64,000 nt of DNA, taken from assembly GCA_034520365.1 (NCBI GenBank), contig JAXHNP010000006.1, forward strand, positions 861,001-925,000, in the 5' to 3' direction. The translations under genes and the position numbers were made by a program. The notes below the pieces were generated by a model, which searched no databases, had not been told where the DNA came from, and worked only from the letters and a program-made list of their open reading frames with translations. The stretch comes from Desulfobacterales bacterium (GTDB lineage Bacteria > Desulfobacterota > Desulfobacteria > Desulfobacterales > Desulfosalsimonadaceae). This document shows, one piece after another, positions 45,498 to 53,142 of the stretch; position 1 is the stretch's first letter; every line of letters starts with the position of its first letter.

Positions 45498-46193
45498 ATG
45501 GCTAAAACAGATGATCTGAAGGTTTTTATTTCAAACCGCGAATCAGTGTGCGACGAATGCGGCGAGGAACTGGGACGAAAGGCATGGATTACGCTGGAAA
45601 AGGATAAGGGCGCGCTTTGCCTTTCCTGTGCGGATATGGATCATTTGGTGTTCCTGCCTTCCGGGGATGCGGCATTGACGCGCCGTGCCAAGAAGCATTC
45701 AAAGTTGTCGGCAGTGGTTCTCAAGTGGAGCAGGGCCAGGAAGCGCTATGAACGCCAGGGGCTTATTGTTGAAGAGCCGGCGCTGGATCGGGCGGAAACC
45801 GAGTGTCTGGCGGATGAAGACTTGCGGGAAAGCCGCCGACAGCGTGAGGCGGAGCGGCGGGAAAATCTTGATCGCGAATATGTCAAAAAGTTTGCCGGGC
45901 GGATAGGGGAGTTGTATCCCAAGTGTCCGAAAAAGACGGCTATGGCGGTGGCCGAGCATGCCTGCCGCAAGCATAGCGGCCGGGTGGGCCGTTCGGCTGC
46001 GGCAAAAGAATTTGATGAAGAGGCTGTCCGGCTGGCGGTTAGGGCGCACGTGCGCCACGAAGAAACGCCGTATGATGAGCTGCTCTTGAAGGGGTTTGAT
46101 CGACATTCCGCCCGCATGGAAGTCGAGGATCAGGTGCGGGATGTGCTTGATCGGTGGAAGGGGGCGGGGAAACATGCTGATCAGAAGGAATGA
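45498..46193 (+). CDS. DUF2293 protein, copy 2
   Basis: 231 aa; nearly identical to the protein at 41143 (CDECGEELGRKAW, DUF2293 core HVRHEETPYDELLLKGFDR with one Leu-to-His change). Extra G residues near the end shift the frame so that the protein ends GAGKHADQKE instead of stopping after KGR. GAGGATGGGG lies upstream of the ATG. The REP-like hairpins that follow (46205-46275) are also duplicated. Confidence 0.85.
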   Translation: MAKTDDLKVFISNRESVCDECGEELGRKAWITLEKDKGALCLSCADMDHLVFLPSGDAALTRRAKKHSKLSAVVLKWSRARKRYERQGLIVEEPALDRAETECLADEDLRESRRQREAERRENLDREYVKKFAGRIGELYPKCPKKTAMAVAEHACRKHSGRVGRSAAAKEFDEEAVRLAVRAHVRHEETPYDELLLKGFDRHSARMEVEDQVRDVLDRWKGAGKHADQKE

Positions 46194-46282
46194 GGAAAAT
46201 ATTTTTTAAATCCTCCCAATCCCTCCTTTTTCAAAGGAGGGGTGTACAATCCTTTCAGATTTTCAAAGGAGGGGTGTGCAAT

Positions 46283-46415
46283 CCTATCAGCAATCCGAAG
46301 TTTGAGTATTGGCTGCTGCTTCATTTTGAACGATGAAGATGGCGGCGGTGTTAAAAGCTCCCGGGCATGTTCGGAAAAGCTTTTTGTGGACACGGCCTGC
46401 CTGCCAAAGGAATGA
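46283..46415 (+). pseudogene. rloB remnant 2 (central and terminal fragments)
   Basis: Reads SNPKFEYWLLLHFE (46289 on), the hallmark central motif of RloB. After a one-base frameshift it continues NDEDGGGVKSSRACSEKLFV, then DTACLPKE, stop. The last 14 codons are identical to the end of remnant 1. The N-terminus is absent, and no rloA copy is present here. Together with remnant 1 this shows that both copies descend from a complete rloB. Confidence 0.72.
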
Positions 46416-46425
46416 GGAATCCGAT

Positions 46426-46884
46426 TTGCTAAACATATTTGTAGACGCTGATGCCTGTCCGGTGAAATCCGAAGTATACCGGGTTGCGGACCGCTACCGG
46501 CTGGAGGTCACGCTGGTGGCCAATTCCCGGATGCGCGTGCCAAAAGAAGGAAGGGTGGCTTTGAAGGTTGTGGCTGAGGGCCCTGATGCGGCAGATGACT
46601 GGATCGCGGATCAGGCGGAGGCGGGTGATATTGTGGTCACCGCCGATATTCTGCTGGCCGGCCGCTGTATCAAAAAGGGCGCACGCGTCATTGCCCCCAC
46701 AGGCAAGCCGTTTACGTAAGACAACATTGGTTCGGCTGTCGCGGGCCGGGACCTGATGGCCGAGATTCGGAGCACCGGGGAGATGACACCCGGCCCGGCG
46801 CCTTTGCAGAAGCGCGATCGATCCCGTTTTCTGCAGCAGCTTGAGAATGTAATACAGGCCATTCGGAGAGAGCATACGGGATAG
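46426..46884 (+). pseudogene. yaiI: yaiI copy 2, broken by a nonsense codon
   Basis: Nearly identical to copy 1 (43784-44242) over 152 codons, but the Glu codon after GKPFT is TAA here (46717-46719), leaving 97 codons. The remaining frame is otherwise intact to the stop at 46882-46884, so the inactivation is recent. The duplicated block runs from 46373 to 46873 (43731 to 44231 in copy 1) and includes the last rloB codons. The truncated product lacks the C-terminal third. Confidence 0.85.
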
Positions 46885-46889
46885 AACAG

Positions 46890-47021
46890 ATTATGTGTTT
46901 TCTGACGGAAATACAGCGCCCAAAGCTCTATGCGGGAAATGTTTTGTATGGCACCGGTCATATCGCGAATCCAGGCGGCGCGTTCGGCGACGACATCGCT
47001 GCGGATATGGGTCGGTGTCAT
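46890..47021 (-). pseudogene. HepT-like toxin remnant (N-terminal part)
   Basis: The ATG at 47021 overlaps the upstream stop (ATGA). The protein begins MTPTHIRSDVVAERAAWIRD, matching the HepT/DUF86 RNase toxin N-terminus. After about 30-40 codons the frame runs into the duplicated yaiI block read backwards, so the catalytic RxxxxH region is missing. The toxin is therefore inactive. Confidence 0.65.
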
Positions 47022-47359
47022 TTTCCGCCCTCTTCCAGGATCATGCGGGTTCTGGATTTCTTGAACGGAAGCAGATCGCCGGCCCTTCTCAGCACAAACA
47101 GCTCGTATCTGGCCTGCTGGTCAGGATCACATGTAAACAGCAGTTCCCCGCGTATGATATCCACGGCGACAAACGGGTCAGCCTCGGGAAGAAACACCAG
47201 GTCAACCCGGGACACTTCAAATAAATCTTCGAGTTCAATTGCCAGATCCACTTTTTTTTCAGGTTGCCATTCGTTGATTGAGGCAGGAAGTACGCCGATG
47301 TCCACATCTGAATCCGGTTGGCGGCGGGTGACGGGCCGGATAATATACTTATATTGCAT
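47018..47359 (-). pseudogene. MntA-like nucleotidyltransferase antitoxin, N-terminally truncated
   Basis: 113 aa. Most of a minimal nucleotidyltransferase antitoxin is present: PDSDVDIGVLPASINEWQPE, then VDLAIELEDLFEVSRVDLVF and RYELFVLRRAGDLLPF. But the GSxAxG loop and about 25 preceding residues are lost; the sequence before the DSDVD motif reads IIRPVTRRQ where GS is expected. MntA AMPylates HepT in intact modules. Here both partners are damaged, so this is a dead toxin-antitoxin locus. Confidence 0.65.
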
Positions 47360-47406
47360 TAAATATCAACATGGAGAACCGGGGAAATCCGGTATCACCG
47401 TCTGAC

Positions 47407-47493
47407 AGCGAGAAATCTTATAATTATATGATATTTTCAGATTCCTCGTCGCTGTCGCTTCTCGGAATGATAGCGGCGGAAGGCTAAAGTTGG
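47407..47493. repeat. Repeat R2, copy 2
   Basis: ACAGCGAGAAATCTTATAAT, then TATATGATATTTTCAGATTC and CTCGTCGCTGTCGCTTCTCG, ending in AATGATAGCGGCGG and AAGGCTAAAGTT. Nearly the same as 48661-48750; the two lie in the same orientation on either side of the TetR gene. Confidence 0.8.
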
Positions 47494-47502
47494 GGTGAGG
47501 AA

Positions 47503-47584
47503 AGGCCATTTTTCCAGGAAAGGATGCTGAATTGATTGGTTTCCAGGAAAAGGCCGCCGGTCCAGGTTTTTATCGCCTGAAAAA
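47503..47584 (+). other. Short duplicated segment with coding-like translation, copy 2
   Basis: Diverged copy of 41931-42012 (FPGKDAELIGFQEKAAGPGF). No longer open reading frame is attached. Confidence 0.4.
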
Positions 47585-47631
47585 TTCCCGGATATGCCCA
47601 CCGCTTTTGGGTGCGGGCGGAATTTTTTGCA

Positions 47632-47680
47632 TTGACAAGCGCGAGATTCTCATAATATTAGAATGAACGTTCGTTCTAAT
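47632..47680 (+). promoter_or_regulatory. Promoter with overlapping TetR-type operator palindrome
   Basis: A consensus -35 box TTGACA (47632-47637) is followed after about 15-17 bases by an A/T-rich TAATAT/ATATTA -10 region. Overlapping it is a 24-bp palindrome with one mismatched pair, ATTAGAATGAAC/GTTCGTTCTAAT (47657-47680). A factor bound there would block transcription start. The TetR-family gene at 47941 is the obvious candidate, which would make it autoregulated. Confidence 0.7.
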
Positions 47681-47763
47681 GGAAAGCGGTCCCGGAAATC
47701 CGGCGCTGGTTCACAGGCGGCATGCCTGCCTGTATCCGGTGGGATTATACGCTGATACAATAA

Positions 47764-47925
47764 TTTATTTTCTGCGGCATAATTGCACTGTTTTATTTTC
47801 CGGGAGTGACTGGGGCGAGCGTTGCCTTCGCCTCCATGCTTGGGTTTTTTGCCTTTCTTGAGGCGGCCTTCGGGTTTTGTGTGGCATGCAAGCTCTACCC
47901 GTTTATGCCGGCATTTGTGAAATAG
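47764..47925 (+). pseudogene. DUF4395-like remnant (C-terminal half)
   Basis: No start codon (TAA just upstream). The frame reads GIIALFYFPGVTGASVAFAS, then MLGFFAFLEAAFGFCVACKL and YPFMPAFVK, stop. The LEAxFGFCxxCKLY ending matches DUF4395 membrane proteins. It lies between the operator palindrome and the TetR gene, so the repressor may once have controlled this membrane protein. The N-terminal half is missing. Confidence 0.55.
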
Positions 47926-47940
47926 GGGGCTATAATCAAA

Positions 47941-48525
47941 TTGCAGAACGCCGCAGCAAACGACAGGCAGCGGCGGATTTTGGACACCGCCCTGGATTTG
48001 TTTACCCGCAAAGGCTATTTCAACACCTCGGTGCATGATATCCAGCGGGCCGCGGATATCAGCATCGGCTCGATTTATCATCATTTTGGAAACAAGGAAG
48101 GCATTGCCAGGGCCTTATACGATGATCTGGTCGGGCAGATGACCGAGGCCGTTGCCAAAATCAGGGAGCGAAATAAAGGACTGCATCAGCGGGGGCGGGT
48201 CTTTATCGCCTATTTGTTCGAGATGGCGGAAACCCGGCCGGCGGCCATGAATTACATCCTATATGCCCGGCACCGGGAGTTTATGCCCGGCGAAAAGCCG
48301 ATCTGCTCGTCAAAGCCCTTTGAGTTGATACAGGATATGGTTGGCGAAGCCATGACGGCGGGCGAAATAAAATCGCAGGACCCGGTCATTGCATCTGCGG
48401 TGATTTTTGGCGGGGCGATCCGGCTTATTCATCTTCGGCTGGACGGGGTACTTGAAAAACCGCTGCCCGATTGTGAGGCCGAGGTCTGGCGGTGTGCCTG
48501 GCGTTCAGTAGCGGTGCCGGAATGA
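47941..48525 (+). CDS. TetR-family transcriptional regulator
   Basis: 194 aa. N-terminal helix-turn-helix: RILDTALDLFTRKGYFNTSV, then HDIQRAADISIGSIYHHFGN and KEGIARALYDDL. The C-terminal ligand domain is not assignable to a ligand. TTG start at 47941 with AGGGGGC at about 47925; no ATG is available before the HTH. About 260 bases downstream of a near-perfect operator palindrome that is likely its own binding site. No intact target gene lies beside it. Confidence 0.88.
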   Translation: MQNAAANDRQRRILDTALDLFTRKGYFNTSVHDIQRAADISIGSIYHHFGNKEGIARALYDDLVGQMTEAVAKIRERNKGLHQRGRVFIAYLFEMAETRPAAMNYILYARHREFMPGEKPICSSKPFELIQDMVGEAMTAGEIKSQDPVIASAVIFGGAIRLIHLRLDGVLEKPLPDCEAEVWRCAWRSVAVPE

Positions 48526-48660
48526 AGCAGAGGCGGCCTTAGACATACCTTATCTCCGATGCCTGAATGGTTTCGTTAAACGTGTTTTTATCAAAGAAGC
48601 AGCTCAGGGCCCAATGCCGTTAACTTAAGATTGAAAATTGGATCAGTTGTCATTTATTGA

Positions 48661-48750
48661 GCGCCAGCGAGAAATCTTATGATTATATGATATTTTCAGA
48701 TTCCTCGTCGCTGTCGCTTCTCGGAATGACAGCGGCGGAAGGCTAAAGTT
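48661..48750. repeat. Repeat R2, copy 3
   Basis: GCGCCAGCGAGAAATCTTAT, then GATTATATGATATTTTCAGA and a CTCGTCGCTGTCGCTTCTCGG arm, ending GGAAGGCTAAAGTT. Same orientation as 47407-47493. Confidence 0.8.
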
Positions 48751-48762
48751 AATGACATTGAC

Positions 48763-49584
48763 TCAGGGCTGGAAGCTCAGATCAACAGGCGCCCCGTTTC
48801 GGGTGACTTTGATGTGCACCGAGGATGCAGTGCGGAATGTTTCATAGATTTCCATGGCGTCATCTACGATGGTGATTTTTTTGTCGTTGATCGAATGGAT
48901 GATGTCGCCTTGTTTTAATCCCGCCTTGTCAAACACGGATCCGGATTTCACAGCCCGGACCACCACACCGCCGGCCTCTCCGTCGGATGTGTGTTCATTT
49001 AATTCGATCTGCCGCATTAATGTCTGGACAGCTTCCCACCCCTTTTCGATCTGGTCGATATTGGGTCGGGAAAAATCCGTCGGGGGCAGGTCATGTCCCG
49101 GGGGCAGGGTATCTTCGGGTGTTTTGGAGTTGAATCCGGCCCGGGGCAGAACGTATTTTTCTTTCTCTTTCTCCACTAAAACCCCGTTTCTTTCAATGCG
49201 GATGATGCGGCCGTTGTCAATGGTATCTTCTATACAGTAAATATCCTCGATCTCTTCGGCCTTGTTCCGGATGACAGCGCAGGGGTTTTCCGCTTCTTTT
49301 TTGACAGTGCCGATAAATTCAAGATGCGCTGGCGGCGGGCCCATGGGTTTGACCGCCCCGGTTTTATGAGCCGGTTTCTCATTAGTTTCTGCTGTTTTAA
49401 CAGTTTTCGGCGCGGGAGATTGTTGGGGTTTTGACCTTCCATAGCTGCCGGACTCGGCTGTCGGGGCAGGAGCGGATGCCGTTGCCGGTAAATTTTCATG
49501 GCCGCCGGACCAGGGGTAAATGATGAGTCCGATAATGAACACACCGGCAAGGGATAAAACGGTTAGGATTGTTTTACGCGACAT
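48763..49584 (-). CDS. GspC-like protein with C-terminal PDZ domain
   Basis: 273 aa. One N-terminal membrane helix (TILTVLSLAGVFIIGLIIYP), a Pro/Ala/Lys-rich periplasmic linker, a GspC-like homology region (LEFIGTVKKEAENPCAVIRN, IYCIEDTIDNGRIIRIERNG) and a PDZ domain from about 185 (GGVVVRAVKSGSVFDKAGLK, DIIHSINDKKI). This is the plan of the type II secretion inner-membrane protein GspC/PulC. It stands alone, without other gsp genes, and differs from a second GspC-like protein 4 kb away (53936-54826). Confidence 0.8.
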   Translation of the reverse strand: MSRKTILTVLSLAGVFIIGLIIYPWSGGHENLPATASAPAPTAESGSYGRSKPQQSPAPKTVKTAETNEKPAHKTGAVKPMGPPPAHLEFIGTVKKEAENPCAVIRNKAEEIEDIYCIEDTIDNGRIIRIERNGVLVEKEKEKYVLPRAGFNSKTPEDTLPPGHDLPPTDFSRPNIDQIEKGWEAVQTLMRQIELNEHTSDGEAGGVVVRAVKSGSVFDKAGLKQGDIIHSINDKKITIVDDAMEIYETFRTASSVHIKVTRNGAPVDLSFQP

Positions 49585-49689
49585 ACCTGAAGCCTGCCCT
49601 TTGAAAAATTGTTATAATTTTACCCGTATCGATATTTTTTTTAGCAGCATCCAAATAGCGCGGTCAAGTTTGATGGCTTCGTAAAACAG

Positions 49690-49791
49690 GGTAAATTTGT
49701 TCTGGTGTTAAATCCCATAACTATGGGGTTGTTCACATGGACGGGAGGCACGGTGGCCGACCCTGCGAAATTCCGTCATGCCTGCCCGAAA
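49690..49791. repeat. Hairpin repeat element R1, copy g (diverged)
   Basis: GGTAAATTTGTTCTGG, then CATAACTATGGGGTTG and GGAGGCACGGTGGCCGACCC followed by a shortened second arm. It fills much of the 400-base spacer before the secreted lipase. No gene seen in the spacer. Confidence 0.65.
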
Positions 49792-49982
49792 ACTTTCTCC
49801 ATAGGGGATTTCGAGGCTAAATTTCAGGGTTCCCCTGATTGACGGGAATTCAAATATCGGGGTATAGAATAATAAACGCTGTTTTTTTAATCAATCTTAG
49901 TTTATCAATGCAGCCTGCGGCCATGGGGGCCCTGGCGTTTAAGTTCAGGATGAACAAACCTTTCAAGCACAGGGGGGAACAG

Positions 49983-50828
49983 ATGAAATTAAATGTTAAA
50001 CGGTTCGTTTTACTGCTTCTGGCCGGGATAATTTTTTCCGGCATGCTGGCCGCCTCGGCCGCGGCTTATGACCTGGTGTTGGTCCATGGCCTGACCAACA
50101 AGCATCACTGGAGCGACAGCTTTTTAAATGAATGCCTGGAGCGCTATGGCTCCGGAAACGTCTACGCGATTTATACCAATGACTCCACCCAGCTCTGGAG
50201 CCGCTGGATCAACGGCCGAAAACTTAATTGCTCCGGTCCGAATGATTACAGCGCAGGGGATGATTCGGTGGCCCGCCAGTCCCAGTTAATGCGCACCAAA
50301 ATTCAAATGCTTCAACAGTACCGCGGCCTTGATGATAAATTCAAAATTATCGCCCACAGCATGGGGGGGCTGGTGGCTCGTCAATACATTTATGACAACC
50401 CCAATACCGTGGCCGGCCTGGTTACCCTGGGTACGCCGCATCAGGGCTCCCCGCTGGCCTATGTGGGTGACTTTGTCGATTTCTTTGTGGGCGCGGATGC
50501 AGCGGTGGAAAATTTGAAACCCAGCTGGGCCAAGGGATATTTTAACCCGAACTTTCCGGCGCCCGGCCCCATGGCAGACGGTGGCAAGATTTATACGATC
50601 CGCGGCGACGGCGATGGCTGGGACTGCTGGGGATGGGGCGGCGAGCTTCAGGTCGGATGGAATTCCTTGTTCTGGGTTTACTGGACAGACAGCGATGGCG
50701 CGGTCCCCCGGGATGCTTCCCAGATTTCCGGCGCTACGCATATTGCCACGTTCTGGAGTTATGACCATTATGAGCTGGTCAGAAAGTCCAGTGTTGCCGA
50801 CAAAGCGCTGGATTATCTGCCGAAATAA
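49983..50828 (+). CDS. Secreted alpha/beta-hydrolase lipase
   Basis: 281 aa from the ATG at 49983, which has AGGGGGG upstream. Signal peptide at residues 1-25 (FVLLLLAGIIFSGMLAASAA, cleavage near AAAYD). Catalytic layout: oxyanion region YDLVLVHGLTNKHHW (right after the signal), nucleophile elbow FKIIAHSMGGLVARQY (Ser about 123), then VTLGTPHQGSPLAY; probable Asp in WTDSDGAVPRD and His near ATHIATFWSYDHYE. It resembles triacylglycerol lipases of the LipA type. No foldase gene is adjacent. An orphan GspC-like protein is encoded just upstream on the other strand. Confidence 0.87.
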   Translation: MKLNVKRFVLLLLAGIIFSGMLAASAAAYDLVLVHGLTNKHHWSDSFLNECLERYGSGNVYAIYTNDSTQLWSRWINGRKLNCSGPNDYSAGDDSVARQSQLMRTKIQMLQQYRGLDDKFKIIAHSMGGLVARQYIYDNPNTVAGLVTLGTPHQGSPLAYVGDFVDFFVGADAAVENLKPSWAKGYFNPNFPAPGPMADGGKIYTIRGDGDGWDCWGWGGELQVGWNSLFWVYWTDSDGAVPRDASQISGATHIATFWSYDHYELVRKSSVADKALDYLPK

Positions 50829-51244
50829 TAAGTCTCTTACGCGGCCGGAGGCGGCATCGTTTCCCGTTTCCGGCCGTGTGATTTAAAACTCGTTGGGCAT
50901 TCTTCTGCTTAACTCGTTTATTGCCTTTCTCCTTTCCCGAAACCTTCTTCCTCCTTAACGGTAACAGGAGGGAGAGGGGGCTCGGGCCTCACAAAAAGAC
51001 CAATATCTTTATTGCTGCCCCCTCGGAATTTCATGTATGATTCAATATTCTGTATTTTTCTGGATTGGCGCACCGCGATCTTGAATTTTTTAGGGCGGGC
51101 CTCCGTGCCTGCCGGAAAAATAGATAGAATAAATTTACCGTGCTCCGCCGCTGTCACTGATTGACACGAGATACGCCTCATGCCAATAATAACAGGAAAA
51201 ACGGCCAGCTGAAAATATATTTATTATATCCAGGAGAGGAATCG
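50829..51244. repeat. Spacer with R1 copy h (51091-51142) and a GC hairpin
   Basis: No gene. CGGCCGGA…TCCGGCCG after the lipase (about 50840-50877) could form a terminator-like stem, but without a T-run. Near 51091 a partial R1 element retains one arm (TAGGGCGGGCCTCCGTGCC) and the conserved AATAAATTTACCGTG end. Confidence 0.6.
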
Positions 51245-51649
51245 ATGGGCAAGATTGGACCGAATGATCCGTGTCCTTGCGGCAGCGGGGAAAAATATAA
51301 AAAGTGCTGCCTGGCCGGGGAGGCGGCCGTGGCGGCCAATCTGGATCAGACCGGCTTTGGCCGGCATAAGCTGAGAAAAACCGAGGGCGAGCTGACCTCC
51401 CTGCTATATGACGAAGCCGGTGAAATGGAGAGCATCCGGTTTACCTGGCGGAAAAAGGGCAACGAGATGCATCCGGAATGGGATAATACGATCATGGGCA
51501 CTATTGCCATTGACAGGGGCCGCCTGACAGTGGAGGTCAACTCTGAGAAGCGCTCCCAGGCCATACAAAGAGAAATTAAAAATCGTTTAAAAGATAAGGC
51601 GGTTTATAAAAATGCGGTCATGAGCTCTGCGAAACTAAAACCGACCTAA
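51245..51649 (+). CDS. SEC-C motif protein
   Basis: 134 aa from the ATG at 51245, which has AGGAGAGG upstream. The N-terminus is a SEC-C zinc finger, [18 protein letters not shown] (residues 5-22), as found at the end of SecA and in many small proteins. The remainder ([20 protein letters not shown] on) has no recognised domain, but lysine- and arginine-rich stretches suggest nucleic-acid or protein binding. Role unknown. Confidence 0.8.
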   Translation: MGKIGPNDPCPCGSGEKYKKCCLAGEAAVAANLDQTGFGRHKLRKTEGELTSLLYDEAGEMESIRFTWRKKGNEMHPEWDNTIMGTIAIDRGRLTVEVNSEKRSQAIQREIKNRLKDKAVYKNAVMSSAKLKPT

Positions 51650-51651
51650 AT

Positions 51652-51813
51652 TCATTCTTCCACTTTATGGCAGTCGCAATACTTCTCTCCGCATTTATCG
51701 CATACATAGGTGGCCTCTACTTTGTCCACGTTTGCTTCTGTGGCGGTTCGCTGCCAGTACATATAGGATACAGCAATTGCAATGCCGATGATTACAGCAA
51801 TCAGGTATTCCAT
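51652..51813 (-). CDS. Small membrane protein with C-terminal cysteine cluster
   Basis: 53 aa from the ATG at 51813. One membrane helix (MEYLIAVIIGIAIAVSYMYW) and a C-terminal CDKCGEKYCDCHK with four cysteines and a histidine, suggesting a metal site on one face of the membrane. AGGAAGG lies about 8 bases before the ATG; longer in-frame starts have none. It ends two bases from the convergent SEC-C gene. Confidence 0.6.
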   Translation of the reverse strand: MEYLIAVIIGIAIAVSYMYWQRTATEANVDKVEATYVCDKCGEKYCDCHKVEE

Positions 51814-51909
51814 TGTTTGGTGTCCTTCCTGTTTAATTTTTAGAGTTTTGTGGTAATAAGATAATCGTCGGAGGCTGTTTGGCAAGGGGCTTTTATCTTG
51901 GTACTCGCC

Positions 51910-52086
51910 CTCATCCTGGCCTTCTCCCAGGGGAGAAGGAAACAGAAGGAATAGGTCGTTTTATATCCCCTCATCCTGACCTTCTCCCGGGGGGCGAAGG
52001 GAACAGAAGGAGTGGGGCGTTTTATATTCCCTCATCCTGGCCTTGTCTCGGGGGGCGAAGGGAAAACTGGTGGAGTAGGGCGTTTT
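51910..52086. repeat. Three tandem REP-like units of about 61 bp
   Basis: Three successive units starting CTCATCCTGG/AC at about 51910, 51970 and 52031, each with a CTTCTCCC…GGGGAGAAGG-type hairpin and ending in a CGTTTTATAT-like stretch. They lie upstream of the GalT-like gene. Units diverge from each other and there are no CRISPR-like unique spacers. Confidence 0.75.
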
Positions 52087-52113
52087 TTCATTGTTTTAAC
52101 GAAGAGGTGAGTG

Positions 52114-53136
52114 ATGGCGATACAATTTATCACCGAGGATAAGGTGGCCCGGTTTTTAAATCCGTTTACCAATTTTGAAGAATCCGAGGCCAAGTGCCAG
52201 CTCCGCTGGGACCCGCTGACCCATCGAAGCGGACGGCTGGCCCATTTTGTGGGGTTTAAGCCGCCGCCGGCCGATCTTTCAAAGATTATCGAGGACTCGG
52301 CGGAGAACTGTCCGTTTTGTCCGGATAAGGTGAATGCCATAACACCGAAGTTTTCTCCGGAGCAGATCCCCGAGGGGCGGCTGGAGAAGGGCGAATCCGT
52401 GGTGTTTCCGAATCTGCTGCCCTATGATGAGCACAGCGCGCTGACCGTGCTGTGCCGGGATCATTACAAGTCTCTTGAAGATTTTACCCCGATGATCCTG
52501 ACGGATGCGCTAAAAAATTCCGCGGCATATCTGGACCGGGTGGTGCCCTATAAAGACGATATTTACGGCCTGATCACCTGGAACTATCTGCCCGCGGCCG
52601 GCTCCAGTCAGGTGCATCCGCATTTTCAGGTATATGCCACATCCGTGCCCGGCAATTTCCTGCAGACCGTGTTAGATGCCAGTAAGGACTATTATCAGAC
52701 AAAGGCTTGCATCTATTGGGAGGACTATATAGAGGCGGAGATCAACGCCGGGGAGCGGCTGATAAAAGAGGCGGCGCACAGTGTATGGCTGACGGATTTT
52801 GTATCGCTAAGCGCCCTGACCGATATTATCGCCATATTTCCGAACCGGCAGACGGTGTTTGATCTGACCGAGACGGAGTGGGCGGAGACCGCTAAGATTC
52901 TTGATTCAGTATTAAAATACTTAGGCAGCCAGGGGGTTTACAGCCTGAATATGGCCTGGATGCCGGCGCTTTCGGGCAGGGCGGATTACTGGCTGCAGCT
53001 TCGGATTTCGCCCCGGATGTATATGGCCCCGCATGTGTGGTGCACGGAGACGCCGTCCCTGGTTTACCAGTACCAGGAGTCGTTTATGGTCTGGTCGCCG
53101 GAGGATACGGCAAAGGAGATGCGGGGCGCGGTTTAG
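52114..53136 (+). CDS. GalT/HIT-superfamily nucleotidyltransferase
   Basis: 340 aa from the ATG at 52114 (GAGG 7 bases upstream; GTG one codon earlier possible). A zinc-type CPFC motif lies near residue 68 and the catalytic GSSQVHPHFQVYA motif (HPHxQ, about 167-171) is that of galactose-1-phosphate uridylyltransferase; LPYDEHSALTVL and LQLRISPR also fit. Overall similarity to classical GalT is low, so the nucleotide (UDP or ADP) and sugar phosphate are uncertain. No galactose genes are adjacent. Confidence 0.78.
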   Translation: MAIQFITEDKVARFLNPFTNFEESEAKCQLRWDPLTHRSGRLAHFVGFKPPPADLSKIIEDSAENCPFCPDKVNAITPKFSPEQIPEGRLEKGESVVFPNLLPYDEHSALTVLCRDHYKSLEDFTPMILTDALKNSAAYLDRVVPYKDDIYGLITWNYLPAAGSSQVHPHFQVYATSVPGNFLQTVLDASKDYYQTKACIYWEDYIEAEINAGERLIKEAAHSVWLTDFVSLSALTDIIAIFPNRQTVFDLTETEWAETAKILDSVLKYLGSQGVYSLNMAWMPALSGRADYWLQLRISPRMYMAPHVWCTETPSLVYQYQESFMVWSPEDTAKEMRGAV

Positions 53137-53142
53137 CTGGGG

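Noticed and set aside
47679-47861. 60-codon frame after the operator as a small gene
   Set aside because: No ribosome binding site, and it overlaps in another frame a recognisable DUF4395 remnant.
47931-47936. TATAAT just before the TetR start as its promoter
   Set aside because: No acceptable -35 box 16-18 bases upstream (CCGGCA at the expected place), and it would leave a leader of only a few bases. The TTGACA/operator site at 47632 is better.
51910-52086. Three 61-bp tandem units as a CRISPR array
   Set aside because: The whole unit repeats, with no distinct spacers; same REP family as other spacers.
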